Below are positions 9,206-17,362 of a DNA stretch of 64,000 bases, piece after piece; positions within the stretch are counted from its first letter, which is position 1, and each line of letters starts with the position of its first letter. Below the pieces are notes generated by a model. The model saw nothing but the letters and a program-made list of their open reading frames with translations, did no database searches and was not told the origin of the DNA. The DNA is taken from the NCBI RefSeq assembly GCF_019799945.1, contig NZ_JABGCH010000008.1, forward strand, positions 99,752-163,751, given 5' to 3'. The translations under genes and the position numbers were made by a program. Origin of the DNA: Modestobacter marinus (GTDB lineage Bacteria > Actinomycetota > Actinomycetes > Mycobacteriales > Geodermatophilaceae).

Positions 9206-10189
9206 GTGACCACCGCAGCAGAGACGACCGGCGCCAACGGCGTCGGCCTGGCCACCGTGACCGCCGACGGCACCGTGCTGGACACCTGGTTCCCCCGGCC
9301 GTCGCTCAGCTCCGCCGACCAGGGCGAGAGCGGCACCCAGCGGCTCGGCGTGCTCGAACTCGAGGGTCTTCTCGGGCCGGACCACTCCGGGCTGGTGCGC
9401 ACCGACGACGCCCGTGGGGTGCAGGTCATCGGCGTCGCCACCACCATCGCCGACCTGTCCCAGCCGCCGGTCGACACGTACGACGTCTGGCTGCGGCTGC
9501 ACCTGCTCTCGCACCGGCTCGTCCGCCCGCACGGGGTGAACCTGGACGGCGTCTTCGGCCTGCTCGCCAACGTGGCCTGGACCAGCGCGGGACCGGTGCT
9601 CGCGACGGAGCTGGACGCCGTCCGCGGGCGGCTGCGGGGCGCCACCGGGCACCTCACCGTCTTCGGGGTCGACAAGTTCCCGCGGATGGTCGACTACGTC
9701 GTCCCGTCGGGGGTGCGGATCGCCGACGCAGACCGGGTGCGGCTGGGCGCCCACCTGGCCGAGGGCACCACGGTCATGCACGAGGGCTTCGTCAACTTCA
9801 ACGCCGGCACCCTGGGCCCGTCGATGGTGGAGGGCCGGATCAGCGCGGGCGTCGTCGTCGGCGCGGACTCCGACATCGGCGGCGGCGCGTCGATCATGGG
9901 CACCCTCTCCGGCGGTGGGAAGCAGGTCATCTCGATCGGGACGGCTTGCCTGCTCGGCGCCAACGCCGGCATCGGGATCTCCCTCGGCGACCGGTGCGTG
10001 GTCGAGGCGGGGTGCTACGTGACCGCCGGCTCCAAGGTCACGCTGCCGGACGGCTCCCTGGTGAAGGCGGCAGAGCTCTCCGGCCGCGACGGGCTGCTGT
10101 TCCGCCGCAACTCGGTGAGCGGCGCGCTCGAGGCCGTTCCCCGGGACGGCGACTGGGGCGCCCTGAACGCCGCCCTGCACGCGAACTGA
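9206..10189 (+). CDS. dapD: Tetrahydrodipicolinate N-succinyltransferase
   Basis: This 327-residue acyltransferase makes N-succinyl-2-amino-6-ketopimelate from succinyl-CoA in the lysine/meso-diaminopimelate route. The C-terminal half is a left-handed beta helix of hexapeptide repeats ([22 protein letters not shown], then [20 protein letters not shown]). The conserved [10 protein letters not shown] and the actinobacterial N-terminal domain are present. The GTG start was chosen over far upstream starts because it follows a TAGCCT box and the homologous N-terminus begins here. The stop codon is buried in a terminator stem shared with the convergent hydrolase gene. Confidence 0.94.
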   Translation: MTTAAETTGANGVGLATVTADGTVLDTWFPRPSLSSADQGESGTQRLGVLELEGLLGPDHSGLVRTDDARGVQVIGVATTIADLSQPPVDTYDVWLRLHLLSHRLVRPHGVNLDGVFGLLANVAWTSAGPVLATELDAVRGRLRGATGHLTVFGVDKFPRMVDYVVPSGVRIADADRVRLGAHLAEGTTVMHEGFVNFNAGTLGPSMVEGRISAGVVVGADSDIGGGASIMGTLSGGGKQVISIGTACLLGANAGIGISLGDRCVVEAGCYVTAGSKVTLPDGSLVKAAELSGRDGLLFRRNSVSGALEAVPRDGDWGALNAALHAN

Positions 10190-10221
10190 AGCGGGCCCCC
10201 CTGCAAGGGGGCCCGCTTCAG
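10186..10221. terminator. Bidirectional terminator with both stop codons in the stem
   Basis: A perfect 15-base inverted repeat (arm CTGAAGCGGGCCCCC) encloses a six-base CTGCAA loop. The left arm contains the TGA of dapD and the right arm contains the TGA of the convergent alpha/beta hydrolase gene, so one hairpin serves both genes. No U-tract follows, as is usual in high-GC actinobacteria. Confidence 0.85.
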
Positions 10222-11351
10222 ATGCGGAGGTCGTCGGGGCTGGGCGTCTCGGGGGTGTTGGACGGCGCGGCCGCCGGGTGGGTGAGGTGCTCGACCAGCG
10301 CCAGGGCGAACTCCTCAGGCCGCTCGACGTGCGGTGAGTGACCCACCCCGGGCATCAGCACCTCGCGGTAGCTGCCCCCGCTGGCGGCGTAGCGGTCGAG
10401 CACCGCGCGGGTCTGGGTGATCATCGGCTGGGCCGGGAAGGCCTCCGCGCCCGGCCACCCGGGCACCGCGCCCAGCGAGCCGAGGTACGCCAGGTCGTAG
10501 GCGGAGGCGTCGGAGACGATGGGGTCCAGCTCGCCGCGCACCCACAGGACCGGCGGCTTGCGGGCCAGCTCGGTGATCCCCGACAGGTCGTGCACCGTGG
10601 GCGCCATCGTGTTGAGCACGCCCCGCTCCCCCGGCGCCATGCCCGGCCAGGCGTCCACGGGCACCCCGTCGCCCGGGTAGTGGTCGGGGCCGGTCCGGGT
10701 GCTGAGCATCGCGGCGACGAAGACGTCCTCGAGCTGCGGGTCCAGCGGCAGCGACCCCGGCGCGACGTAGTGGGCGCGCAGCACCGACCGGGGGCTGACC
10801 GGGGTGTCCGCCGTCGCGTCGCCCGCGGCGAGGGCCGCCACGAACGCGGGGTTCGCGGCGCCACCGCCCGAGCCGGTGCCGTCGGGGTGGATCGGCCGGC
10901 CGGAGGCCCCCGCCGTCCCGCCGAAGCCGTAGGGCGACACCGGCGCCACCAGGGCGACCGAGGCGACGGCCTCGGGACGGTCGAGCAGGAACCGCAGGAC
11001 GACGCCGGCCCCCAAGCTCCAGCCGACCAGGTGCACCCGCTCCAGGTCCAGTGCGTCGACCAGAGCCGACAGGTCGTCGGACCAGTCGCCCGGGCCCCGG
11101 CGGGCGTCGATCGGCAGCGGCTCGGTCCCCCCGTAGCCGCGCAGGTCGACGGCGAGCGGGCGCCAGCGCGGGTCCAGGGTCAGCAGCTGGGGCTGCCAGA
11201 ACGCCGCCGAGCTGACGTTGCCGTGCACGAAGAGCAGCGCCTCACCGCCGGACGGGTCGAGCCCTGCCGGGTGCAGCACCTGCTGGGTGAGCCGGGCGGT
11301 GGGCACGTCGGTGGCGACGATCCCGGGGAGCAACGGGACGGCGGCGGGCAT
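10218..11351 (-). CDS. Alpha/beta hydrolase
   Basis: The 377-residue protein has an alpha/beta-hydrolase fold. The oxyanion region is LFVHGNVSSAAFWQPQ, the nucleophile elbow is LVGWSLGAGVVLRF (GWSLG, Ser), an acid lies at WVRGELDPIVSD, and the catalytic His at MPGVGHSPHVERPEEF. It is longer than a minimal hydrolase because of a cap insertion of about 100 residues. ATG was placed after AGGAG at good spacing; an upstream in-frame start would add 38 basic, poorly conserved residues. The substrate is unknown; haloalkane dehalogenase- or esterase-like chemistry is possible. Confidence 0.87.
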   Translation of the reverse strand: MPAAVPLLPGIVATDVPTARLTQQVLHPAGLDPSGGEALLFVHGNVSSAAFWQPQLLTLDPRWRPLAVDLRGYGGTEPLPIDARRGPGDWSDDLSALVDALDLERVHLVGWSLGAGVVLRFLLDRPEAVASVALVAPVSPYGFGGTAGASGRPIHPDGTGSGGGAANPAFVAALAAGDATADTPVSPRSVLRAHYVAPGSLPLDPQLEDVFVAAMLSTRTGPDHYPGDGVPVDAWPGMAPGERGVLNTMAPTVHDLSGITELARKPPVLWVRGELDPIVSDASAYDLAYLGSLGAVPGWPGAEAFPAQPMITQTRAVLDRYAASGGSYREVLMPGVGHSPHVERPEEFALALVEHLTHPAAAPSNTPETPSPDDLRI

Positions 11352-11466
11352 GCGGTCTCCTGTCCGTGCGCGGCACCGGGCGGGCCCCGGCGTCGTCGGG
11401 AGGCTACGGCGCGCCGGGTGAGCCTGCCCACGGTCGTCGTTGCAGGTCCGGCACAGGAGCCCCACC

Positions 11467-11472
11467 TACCAT
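11467..11472 (+). promoter_or_regulatory. -10 hexamer TACCAT, leaderless start
   Basis: TACCAT fits TANNNT and ends seven bases before the ATG of the lysozyme-like gene. The interval has no Shine-Dalgarno sequence. Confidence 0.5.
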
Positions 11473-11479
11473 CGGCGTG

Positions 11480-12403
11480 ATGGCGACCACCCGCACGGCG
11501 ACCCGGCAGCGACCTGCCCGGTCCGGTCGCCCCCCGGCCCGCCGGCCACCCGCCCGGTCCGGTCGCCCGCCCGCGCGCCGGAAGCCCCCGCGGCGCCAGG
11601 AGCGCGGCGGGTCCGGCCGCGCCCTGCTCCTGGTGGTCCTGCTCGTCGGCGTCGGCGTGTGGCTCTGGCACACCCGCCCGGAGCAGGGACCCAGCGTGCT
11701 CGCCGGCACCTGCGCCGTCCGCGGCTCCGACCTGACCGTCACCACCGAGCAGGCCGCGAACGCCGCCACGATCGCCGCGGTCGCCCGCACCCGGGGCCTG
11801 CCGCCGCGGGCGACGGTGATCGCCCTGGCCACGGCCCAGCAGGAGTCCCGGCTGCGGAACCTCGACTACGGCGACCGCGACTCCCTCGGGCTGTTCCAGC
11901 AGCGCCCGTCGCAGGGCTGGGGCAGCGAGGCGCAGGTGCAGGACCCGGTGTACGCCGCCGGGAAGTTCTACGACGGTCTCGTGCGCGTGCCGGGCTGGGA
12001 GATCAGTCGGCTCACCGAGGTCGCTCAGCGAGTGCAGCGCAGCGGCTTCCCCGAGGCCTACCAGCAGTGGGAGACCATGGCGGTGACGCTCACCGGCGCC
12101 CTGTACTCGACCGAGGCCGGCGCGCTCGCCTGCGCCCCCTCCACGGCCGGCGGCGGCGACCCGGCCGCCGTCGCCGCCGCCGCCACCGCTCAGCTGGGGG
12201 TGCCCGCCACCGTCGGTCCGGACGGCGTGGTGGAGGTCGACGCGGCGGCCGGCCGGCCCGGGGGCACCTGGGCCGTCGCCCAGGCCGAGCGGCTCGGGCT
12301 CACCCGGGTGACCGCGGACGGCTGGCGGTGGACGCCGGCCGACGGGTGGACGCCCGCCCCCGGCACCGCCCTCGCACCGCTGCGGTTCGAGGTCGCCGGC
12401 TGA
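11480..12403 (+). CDS. Membrane-anchored protein with a lysozyme/transglycosylase-like domain
   Basis: A 307-residue protein. Residues 1-50 form a very basic Pro/Arg tail with repeated RSGRPPAR units, residues about 54-68 a membrane helix (ALLLVVLLVGVGVWLW), and the rest is extracellular. Residues about 105-190 contain ATAQQESRLRNLDYG and SLGLFQQRPSQGWG, which resemble the Glu-Ser and GLFQ motifs of SLT/goose-lysozyme domains. Homologues are often labelled heavy metal transporter, which nothing in the sequence supports. Two cysteines (CAVRGSD and LACAPS) could form a disulfide. Cell-wall hydrolysis is inferred; the catalytic Glu would be in QQESR. Confidence 0.7.
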   Translation: MATTRTATRQRPARSGRPPARRPPARSGRPPARRKPPRRQERGGSGRALLLVVLLVGVGVWLWHTRPEQGPSVLAGTCAVRGSDLTVTTEQAANAATIAAVARTRGLPPRATVIALATAQQESRLRNLDYGDRDSLGLFQQRPSQGWGSEAQVQDPVYAAGKFYDGLVRVPGWEISRLTEVAQRVQRSGFPEAYQQWETMAVTLTGALYSTEAGALACAPSTAGGGDPAAVAAAATAQLGVPATVGPDGVVEVDAAAGRPGGTWAVAQAERLGLTRVTADGWRWTPADGWTPAPGTALAPLRFEVAG

Positions 12404-12467
12404 CCCGCCGGTCACCCTTCCGAGGGCGGACCACCGGGCGGCCGGCTGGGTGTGCTCACGTGGTGGT

Positions 12468-12473
12468 TAGTCT
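12468..12473 (+). promoter_or_regulatory. -10 hexamer TAGTCT, leaderless start
   Basis: TAGTCT fits TANNNT and ends six bases before the histidine kinase ATG, with no ribosome site between. Confidence 0.5.
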
Positions 12474-12479
12474 CCGCGC

Positions 12480-13895
12480 ATGACGGCCACGGGGGGTCGG
12501 GCGGTGCTGCCCCGGCCTGCGCGCCTCAGCTGCGCGGCCGCAGCGGTCGCCACCGCGCTCACCCTCGCCGTGGTCACCATCCCGGACCTGCGGTTCGCCT
12601 ACCGGGCACCGACCCTCCACGTGGTGCTGGAGACGGCCAACGCCGTCGTCGCCCTGCTCGTCGCCTTCCTCCTGTACGGCCGGTACAGGCAGAGCGCCCG
12701 GACCCAGGAGCTGCTGCTCACGCTCGGTCTGCTGGTCGTCGCACTCGCCAACCTCGCGCTCACCGCGCTGCCCTCCGCCGTCTCCGCCGCCGTGGAGGAC
12801 GCCAGCCACTGGGGAGCCGTCCCGGTCCGCCTGCTCGGCACTCTCCTGCTGGCGGTGGCCGCGCTCGTCCCCCGGACGGCGCGAGCGGGACGGCGCCAGG
12901 CCCGGTCGCTCACCGGGGCCGTGGCCGCCCTCGTCATCGGCGCGGGCACGCTGGGCGTCGTCCGGGGCGAGCAGCTCTCCCCGCTGGTCGAGCTGTCCGC
13001 ACCGATCGGCGACGCGACCAGCCCCCAGCTCGTGGCCCACCCCGCGGTCCTGGCCGCGCAGGCGCTGGGCGCCGTCCTCTACGGCGTCGCCGCCGTGGCC
13101 CTGGTCCGGCAGGCCCGGCCGGCCGGGGGCGACGACCTGCTCCGCTGGCTCGCCGCCGGCTGCGTGCTGGCCGCTGCAGCGCGGGTGCACTACTTCCTCT
13201 TCCCCTCGATCTACTCCGATTACGTCTACAGCGGCGACGCGCTGCGGCTGGGCTTCTACCTGTGCCTGCTGGTCGGTGCGGTCCGCGAGATCGAGTCCTA
13301 CTGGCGGCTGCGCGCCGACGCAGCAGTGCTGGAGGACCGCCGGAGGCTGGCCCGCGAACTGCACGACGGGCTCCTCCAGGAGCTCGCGTACATCCGCGCC
13401 GAGAGCTCCGCCCTGCCCGCCACGGTGGTTGCCCGGGACCGGATCACGAGCGCCTGCGACCGCGCCCTCGACGAGGCACGGACCGCCGTCCAGGCGCTCG
13501 GCCGCACCGCCGACGAGCCCCTGGGCCTGGTCCTGCACCGGGCGGCGGAGGAGCTGTCGCGCCGGTACCAGGTCGATCTGGAGGTCGACCTGGACGACGC
13601 CGTCGACGCCCGCCCCGACCAGCGGCACGCCCTCGTGCGGATCGCGCGGGAGGCCGTCTCCAACGCCGTGCGGCACGGACGTGCCCGGCGGATCAGCGTC
13701 CAATTGAGCAATGACCCGGCAGGCAGCAGGCTGGCCGTGCGCGACGACGGCACGGGGTTCGACGTGGCCGCGGTCACCGCAGGGAGCGGCGGCTACGGCT
13801 TGACCAGCATGCGGGAGCGCGCCCGCGCGCTCCCCGGCTCCTTGGAGGTCCGGGCCGCACCCGGGAGGGGGAGCGTGGTGACGGTCAGGTGGTAG
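12480..13895 (+). CDS. NarL/DesK-type sensor histidine kinase
   Basis: This 471-residue kinase has about seven or eight N-terminal membrane helices (residues about 15-275). The HisKA_3 phosphoacceptor box RRRLARELHDGLLQELAYI follows, with His at about 295, and then a HATPase_c domain with N box REAVSNAVRHGRA, G1 VRDDGTGF and G2 GGYGLTSMRERA. No extracellular sensing domain is visible, so the signal may be membrane-borne. The last seven bases overlap the response-regulator gene, so the two are coupled. The inducer and targets are unknown. Confidence 0.92.
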   Translation: MTATGGRAVLPRPARLSCAAAAVATALTLAVVTIPDLRFAYRAPTLHVVLETANAVVALLVAFLLYGRYRQSARTQELLLTLGLLVVALANLALTALPSAVSAAVEDASHWGAVPVRLLGTLLLAVAALVPRTARAGRRQARSLTGAVAALVIGAGTLGVVRGEQLSPLVELSAPIGDATSPQLVAHPAVLAAQALGAVLYGVAAVALVRQARPAGGDDLLRWLAAGCVLAAAARVHYFLFPSIYSDYVYSGDALRLGFYLCLLVGAVREIESYWRLRADAAVLEDRRRLARELHDGLLQELAYIRAESSALPATVVARDRITSACDRALDEARTAVQALGRTADEPLGLVLHRAAEELSRRYQVDLEVDLDDAVDARPDQRHALVRIAREAVSNAVRHGRARRISVQLSNDPAGSRLAVRDDGTGFDVAAVTAGSGGYGLTSMRERARALPGSLEVRAAPGRGSVVTVRW

Positions 13896-14536
13896 CCGAC
13901 GACCGGGTGCGGATCCTGATCGCCGACGACCACGCGCGCGTCCGCGGTCGGGTCCGGGAGGCGCTCGAGGCCGGTGGGTGCGAGGTGTGCGCGGAAGGCG
14001 CCACGGCCGACGAGGCGGTGCAGCTGGCCCTGGAGCACCGGCCGGACGTCGTCCTGCTCGACGTGCACATGCCCGGTAGCGGCATCCAGGCCGCCCGGCG
14101 GTTGAGCCGGGCACTGCCGCACACCGCGATCGTGATGCTCACCCAGTCCCGCGCGGACGAGGACCTGTTCGACTCGCTGCGCGCCGGAGCGGCGGGCTAC
14201 CTGCTGAAGGACGGCGACCCGCAGGAGCTGCCCGGTGCGCTGCGGGGCGTGCTCGCCGGCGAGGCGGCCATGCCCCCGTCGCTGGTCACCCGCATCCTCG
14301 CGGAGTTCCGGGACCCGGCGCGGCCGCGGTTCCGGCGCCGCTCGGCCGCGGCGGCCAAGCTCAGCCCCCGGGAGTGGGAGGTGATGGAGCTGCTCGGCGA
14401 GGGCCTGGCCACCGAGGACGTGGCCCGGCGGCTGTTCGTCTCGCCCACCACGGTCCGGGTGCACGTCTCCACCGTGCTGCGGAAGCTCCGGGTCAAGGAC
14501 CGGGAGAGCGCCTTCCAGGTGCTGCGGGGCGGGTGA
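13889..14536 (+). CDS. NarL/LuxR-family response regulator
   Basis: The 215-residue protein has a receiver domain with the acidic pair IADDH, phosphoacceptor Asp at about 58 (VVLLDVHMPG), a Thr/Ser position (VMLTQSR) and Lys in YLLKDG. A C-terminal LuxR helix-turn-helix follows (LSPREWEVMELLGEGLATED, then SPTTVRVHVSTVLRKLRVKD). It starts with GTG inside the kinase stop region and is its cognate partner. The 3' end overlaps a convergent small gene by 44 bases. Confidence 0.92.
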   Translation: MVADDRVRILIADDHARVRGRVREALEAGGCEVCAEGATADEAVQLALEHRPDVVLLDVHMPGSGIQAARRLSRALPHTAIVMLTQSRADEDLFDSLRAGAAGYLLKDGDPQELPGALRGVLAGEAAMPPSLVTRILAEFRDPARPRFRRRSAAAAKLSPREWEVMELLGEGLATEDVARRLFVSPTTVRVHVSTVLRKLRVKDRESAFQVLRGG

Positions 14537-14795
14537 CCGCACCGGCCCTGGCCATCGCGATGAGCGCCCTCCCGAGGGCCTCCGCCTCCGCCGGGGTGCA
14601 CTCGGTCGACCCGATCAGCACGTAGGGGCCGTCGGTCGTCCCCGTACCGGGCTCGACGGACATGCAGGGCCGCGCCAGGACGCCGTCCGCGATCACGACG
14701 GGTTCCCCGACGTGGACCCGGTCGTCCTCCCCGGCGAGCTCGCCGTGCGGCGTCACGCACCAGGGCGGACACGGGTCGGGCGGGCAGGTGGTCAT
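14493..14795 (-). CDS. DUF6907-like small protein
   Basis: A 100-residue protein whose N-terminus MTTCPPDPCPPWCVTPHGE has the cysteine-rich PPWC pattern typical of the actinobacterial DUF6907 family, followed by VVIADGVLARPCMSV and TPAEAEALGRALIAMARAG. The function is unknown, and the family probably folds around a small metal site or sheet. The C-terminal 14 codons are antisense to the end of the response-regulator gene, so the true end may be less conserved. Assignment rests on motif recall, not a search. Confidence 0.6.
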   Translation of the reverse strand: MTTCPPDPCPPWCVTPHGELAGEDDRVHVGEPVVIADGVLARPCMSVEPGTGTTDGPYVLIGSTECTPAEAEALGRALIAMARAGAVTRPAAPGRRSPGP

Positions 14796-14828
14796 CGGCC
14801 CCCTGCCCGCCCGGTCCGTCCCGCTCGC

Positions 14829-17177
14829 TCAGGCGACGCAGCCGCCGAGCGCGATCTGGCCGTCCAGGGCGCTGATCTCCTTCTGGACGGCGCCGACCCG
14901 GTCCTCGAGCTGGTTGACCGTGACCTTCTGGGCGGCGATCGCGTCCTTGTTCGCCTTCTTCTGCGCCTCCAGGTCCCGCAGCGTGGCCTGCGCGCCGGTG
15001 AGGTGGGTGTCCAGCGACGTCAGCTGGCCCTGCAACGTGGCCAGCTGGGCCTCCGTGCTGCTGACGCCGCCGTTGAGCTGGTCGAGCTCGGCCAGCAGCG
15101 GAGCGACCTGACCCTGCAGCGCCAGGACCTCCCCCTCCGTGGCGGTGATCCGGCTGTTGAGGTCGGCGAGCTGGGCGACGAGTCCGTCGACCTGACCGTT
15201 GAGGGCGGCCAGCTCGGCCTGCTCGTCGGTCACCGCCGCGTTCGCGGCGTCCAGGGCAGCCTGCGCCGTCCGCGCCCGGGCCTGGAGCGTCGCCAGGTCC
15301 AGCTTCTTGGCTTCCACCGCGGCGGTCGCCGAGGTGAGGGCGCCCTGCGCCTTCGTCAGCGCGCTCTGCGCCGAGGCGAGGACGGTCTTCTGGTCGCTGA
15401 CCTTCTTCTTCAGGGCGTCGAGGCCGGTCTTGGCGGTGGTCAGCTGGCGCTCGAGGTCGGCGACCACGGCCTGCTGTGCGACGACCTTGGCCGCGGCCGT
15501 GTCGACCGCGGACCGCAGCCCGGGCAGCTGCGCCTGGAGCGTGCTGAGCTCGCTCTGCTTGCCGGCGACCGCACCGTTGGCCGAGGTGACGGCGGACTGC
15601 AGAGCGGGCAGCTGGCCCTGCAGCGTGGCGATCCGGGCCTGCTCGGCCGTGACGGCGGCGGTGGCGTCGGTCAGCGCAGCCTGCAGCGGAGCGGCCTGCT
15701 TCTGCAGGTCGCTGCTGGCGGTCTGCTTGGCCAGCAGCTGGGCGTTCAGCGAGGCGACCTGGTCCTGCAGTGCCTTGAAGTCGTTCTGCAGCGTGGTGAT
15801 CTGCGCGGTCTTGGCCGTGAGCTGCTGGTTGACCGTGGTCAGCTCCGCCTGCTTGGCGGTGCGCTGGTCCTGCAGCGCCCGCTTGGCCGCGCCGTTGCCG
15901 TTGATGGCGTCGATCTGCTTGGTCAGGTCGGCGATCTCGGTCTCGAGCTTGGTCTTGCCGGCCTGCAGCGTGGCGAGCTCACCCTGCGCCCTGGTGAGCT
16001 CGGCCTGCTTGGCCGTGACGGCCGCGGTCGCGGTGGTCAGCTGCCGCTGGAGCGCGGCGATCTGGTCGTTCACCGTGGTGATCGCCGCGGCGTTGGCGGC
16101 GACGGCGTCGGCGGCCTTCCGCTGCTGGGCCTCGAGCGCCGGCAGCCCGGACTCGGCCTGGGCGATCTCCGCCTGCTTGGCGGCGAGGGCGTCGGCGGCG
16201 GCCTTCGTGTCCGCCTGCAGCGACGTCAGCTCCCGCTCCGCCGCGCTGATCCGCGTCTGCTCGGCGACGACGGCGGCCTCGGCGTCGTCCGCCTCGCGCT
16301 GCAGGGTCGTCAGCCGCGCGTCGGCGTCGTCGAGCGCTGCCTGCGCGGCGTCCACGTCGGCCTGCGCGGCCGTCTCGTCGGTCGCCAGCCGGGCCAGCTC
16401 GGACTCCGCGTCGGTGACCGCCTGCTGCGCCTCGTCCACGGCGGCCGCGGCGGCGTCGGCGACCTGCTGCAGGTCCGCCAGCTCACCCTCCCCGCCCCGG
16501 ACGGCCGCCTGCGCCTCGGCGAACGCGGCCGCGGCCTGGTCGCCGGTGGTCTGCAGGGCGCGGAGCTGCTCGCCGGCGGTGGCGGCCAGGGCACGCGCGG
16601 CCTCGATGTCCGACGACAGCTGCCCGGCCTGGGCGACGAGGTCCTGCCGCTCGTCCTGAACCGCCTGGAGCTGCTGCTGCAGCGGGGTCAGCTGGTCCTG
16701 GACGGCGGTGCGCTGCGTCTGGAGCCCGGCGAGCTGCCCTTGGGCGGCCGCCACGGCAGCGGTCGTGGCCTTCTCCTGCTCGGTGAGCGCGTCCAGCTGC
16801 TGCTGGACGGCCGCGATGTCGGTGTCGAGCTGAGTGCCCTGCACCTCGAGGTCGGCCAGGGCCGCGTCGACGTCGGCGATCTGCCCGGCGAGGGCGTCCG
16901 CCTGGGCCTGCAGGGTGGCCCGCTCCGTCTGCAGCTGAGCGAGCTGGTCCGCGTTCTTCTTCGCGGCGGCCTTGAGGAGGTTCTCCTGCACCGCTCCGCG
17001 GTGCGCCAGCTGGTTGACCACGCCGTTGCAGATGCCGCTGGCGGGCGCCGCGTCGGCGACCGCGGGGCTGAGGACACCGAGCCCGCCCACGAACGCCGAG
17101 ATGGCCAGGCCGGCGGCGACGCGCCTCGGGGACCGGAACGCCGAGAAGGACGCGGCGGCAGGACGAGCAGGAGACAT
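14829..17177 (-). CDS. Secreted giant coiled-coil protein with terminal cysteines
   Basis: A 782-residue protein. Residues 1 to about 45 are a Sec signal peptide (basic RSPRRVAAGLA, hydrophobic core, AVADA cleavage site). The rest is almost uninterrupted heptad coiled coil rich in Ala, Gln, Leu and Thr, with recurring TLQ.QL units about 30-35 residues apart. The only two cysteines are Cys50 (ASGICNG) and Cys780 (GGCVA-end). An NGNG break at residues 426-429 divides the rod into arms of about 375 and 350 residues. There is no lipobox, sortase motif or catalytic domain. It probably forms an extracytoplasmic antiparallel hairpin rod. The AT-richer upstream gap gives it its own promoter. Confidence 0.85.
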   Translation of the reverse strand: MSPARPAAASFSAFRSPRRVAAGLAISAFVGGLGVLSPAVADAAPASGICNGVVNQLAHRGAVQENLLKAAAKKNADQLAQLQTERATLQAQADALAGQIADVDAALADLEVQGTQLDTDIAAVQQQLDALTEQEKATTAAVAAAQGQLAGLQTQRTAVQDQLTPLQQQLQAVQDERQDLVAQAGQLSSDIEAARALAATAGEQLRALQTTGDQAAAAFAEAQAAVRGGEGELADLQQVADAAAAAVDEAQQAVTDAESELARLATDETAAQADVDAAQAALDDADARLTTLQREADDAEAAVVAEQTRISAAERELTSLQADTKAAADALAAKQAEIAQAESGLPALEAQQRKAADAVAANAAAITTVNDQIAALQRQLTTATAAVTAKQAELTRAQGELATLQAGKTKLETEIADLTKQIDAINGNGAAKRALQDQRTAKQAELTTVNQQLTAKTAQITTLQNDFKALQDQVASLNAQLLAKQTASSDLQKQAAPLQAALTDATAAVTAEQARIATLQGQLPALQSAVTSANGAVAGKQSELSTLQAQLPGLRSAVDTAAAKVVAQQAVVADLERQLTTAKTGLDALKKKVSDQKTVLASAQSALTKAQGALTSATAAVEAKKLDLATLQARARTAQAALDAANAAVTDEQAELAALNGQVDGLVAQLADLNSRITATEGEVLALQGQVAPLLAELDQLNGGVSSTEAQLATLQGQLTSLDTHLTGAQATLRDLEAQKKANKDAIAAQKVTVNQLEDRVGAVQKEISALDGQIALGGCVA

Positions 17178-17271
17178 GTGTGTGCGGATCCTCGATGACA
17201 GCCGACCCCCGTTGGGTCACGCGACGTCAGGACCGTAAGAGGGCGCCTGCCGGGGATCCGGCGGACAGCGC

Positions 17272-17300
17272 GTTCAAACAGCTGAACGGGACGGTTGAAC
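17272..17300. promoter_or_regulatory. Cluster of GTTCAA/TTGAAC half-sites upstream of the coiled-coil gene
   Basis: GTTCAAACAGCTGAAC is an imperfect palindrome, and a further TTGAAC follows eight bases later. The cluster lies in the AT-richest part of the 185-base gap and about 100 bases upstream of the coiled-coil start, a reasonable place for an operator. No known regulator can be assigned. Confidence 0.3.
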
Positions 17301-17362
17301 CCGAAACAATTCGAGCGCGTCGCTACACGCTAAGCACAAAAGGCTACGGTGCGTGTATAGCC

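Noticed and set aside
14712-17198. Long open frames of 486-828 codons opposite the coiled-coil gene
   Set aside because: They mirror its codon bias (Ala, Gln and Leu codons), have no domains or ribosome sites, and are repetitive Leu/Arg/Gly translations.
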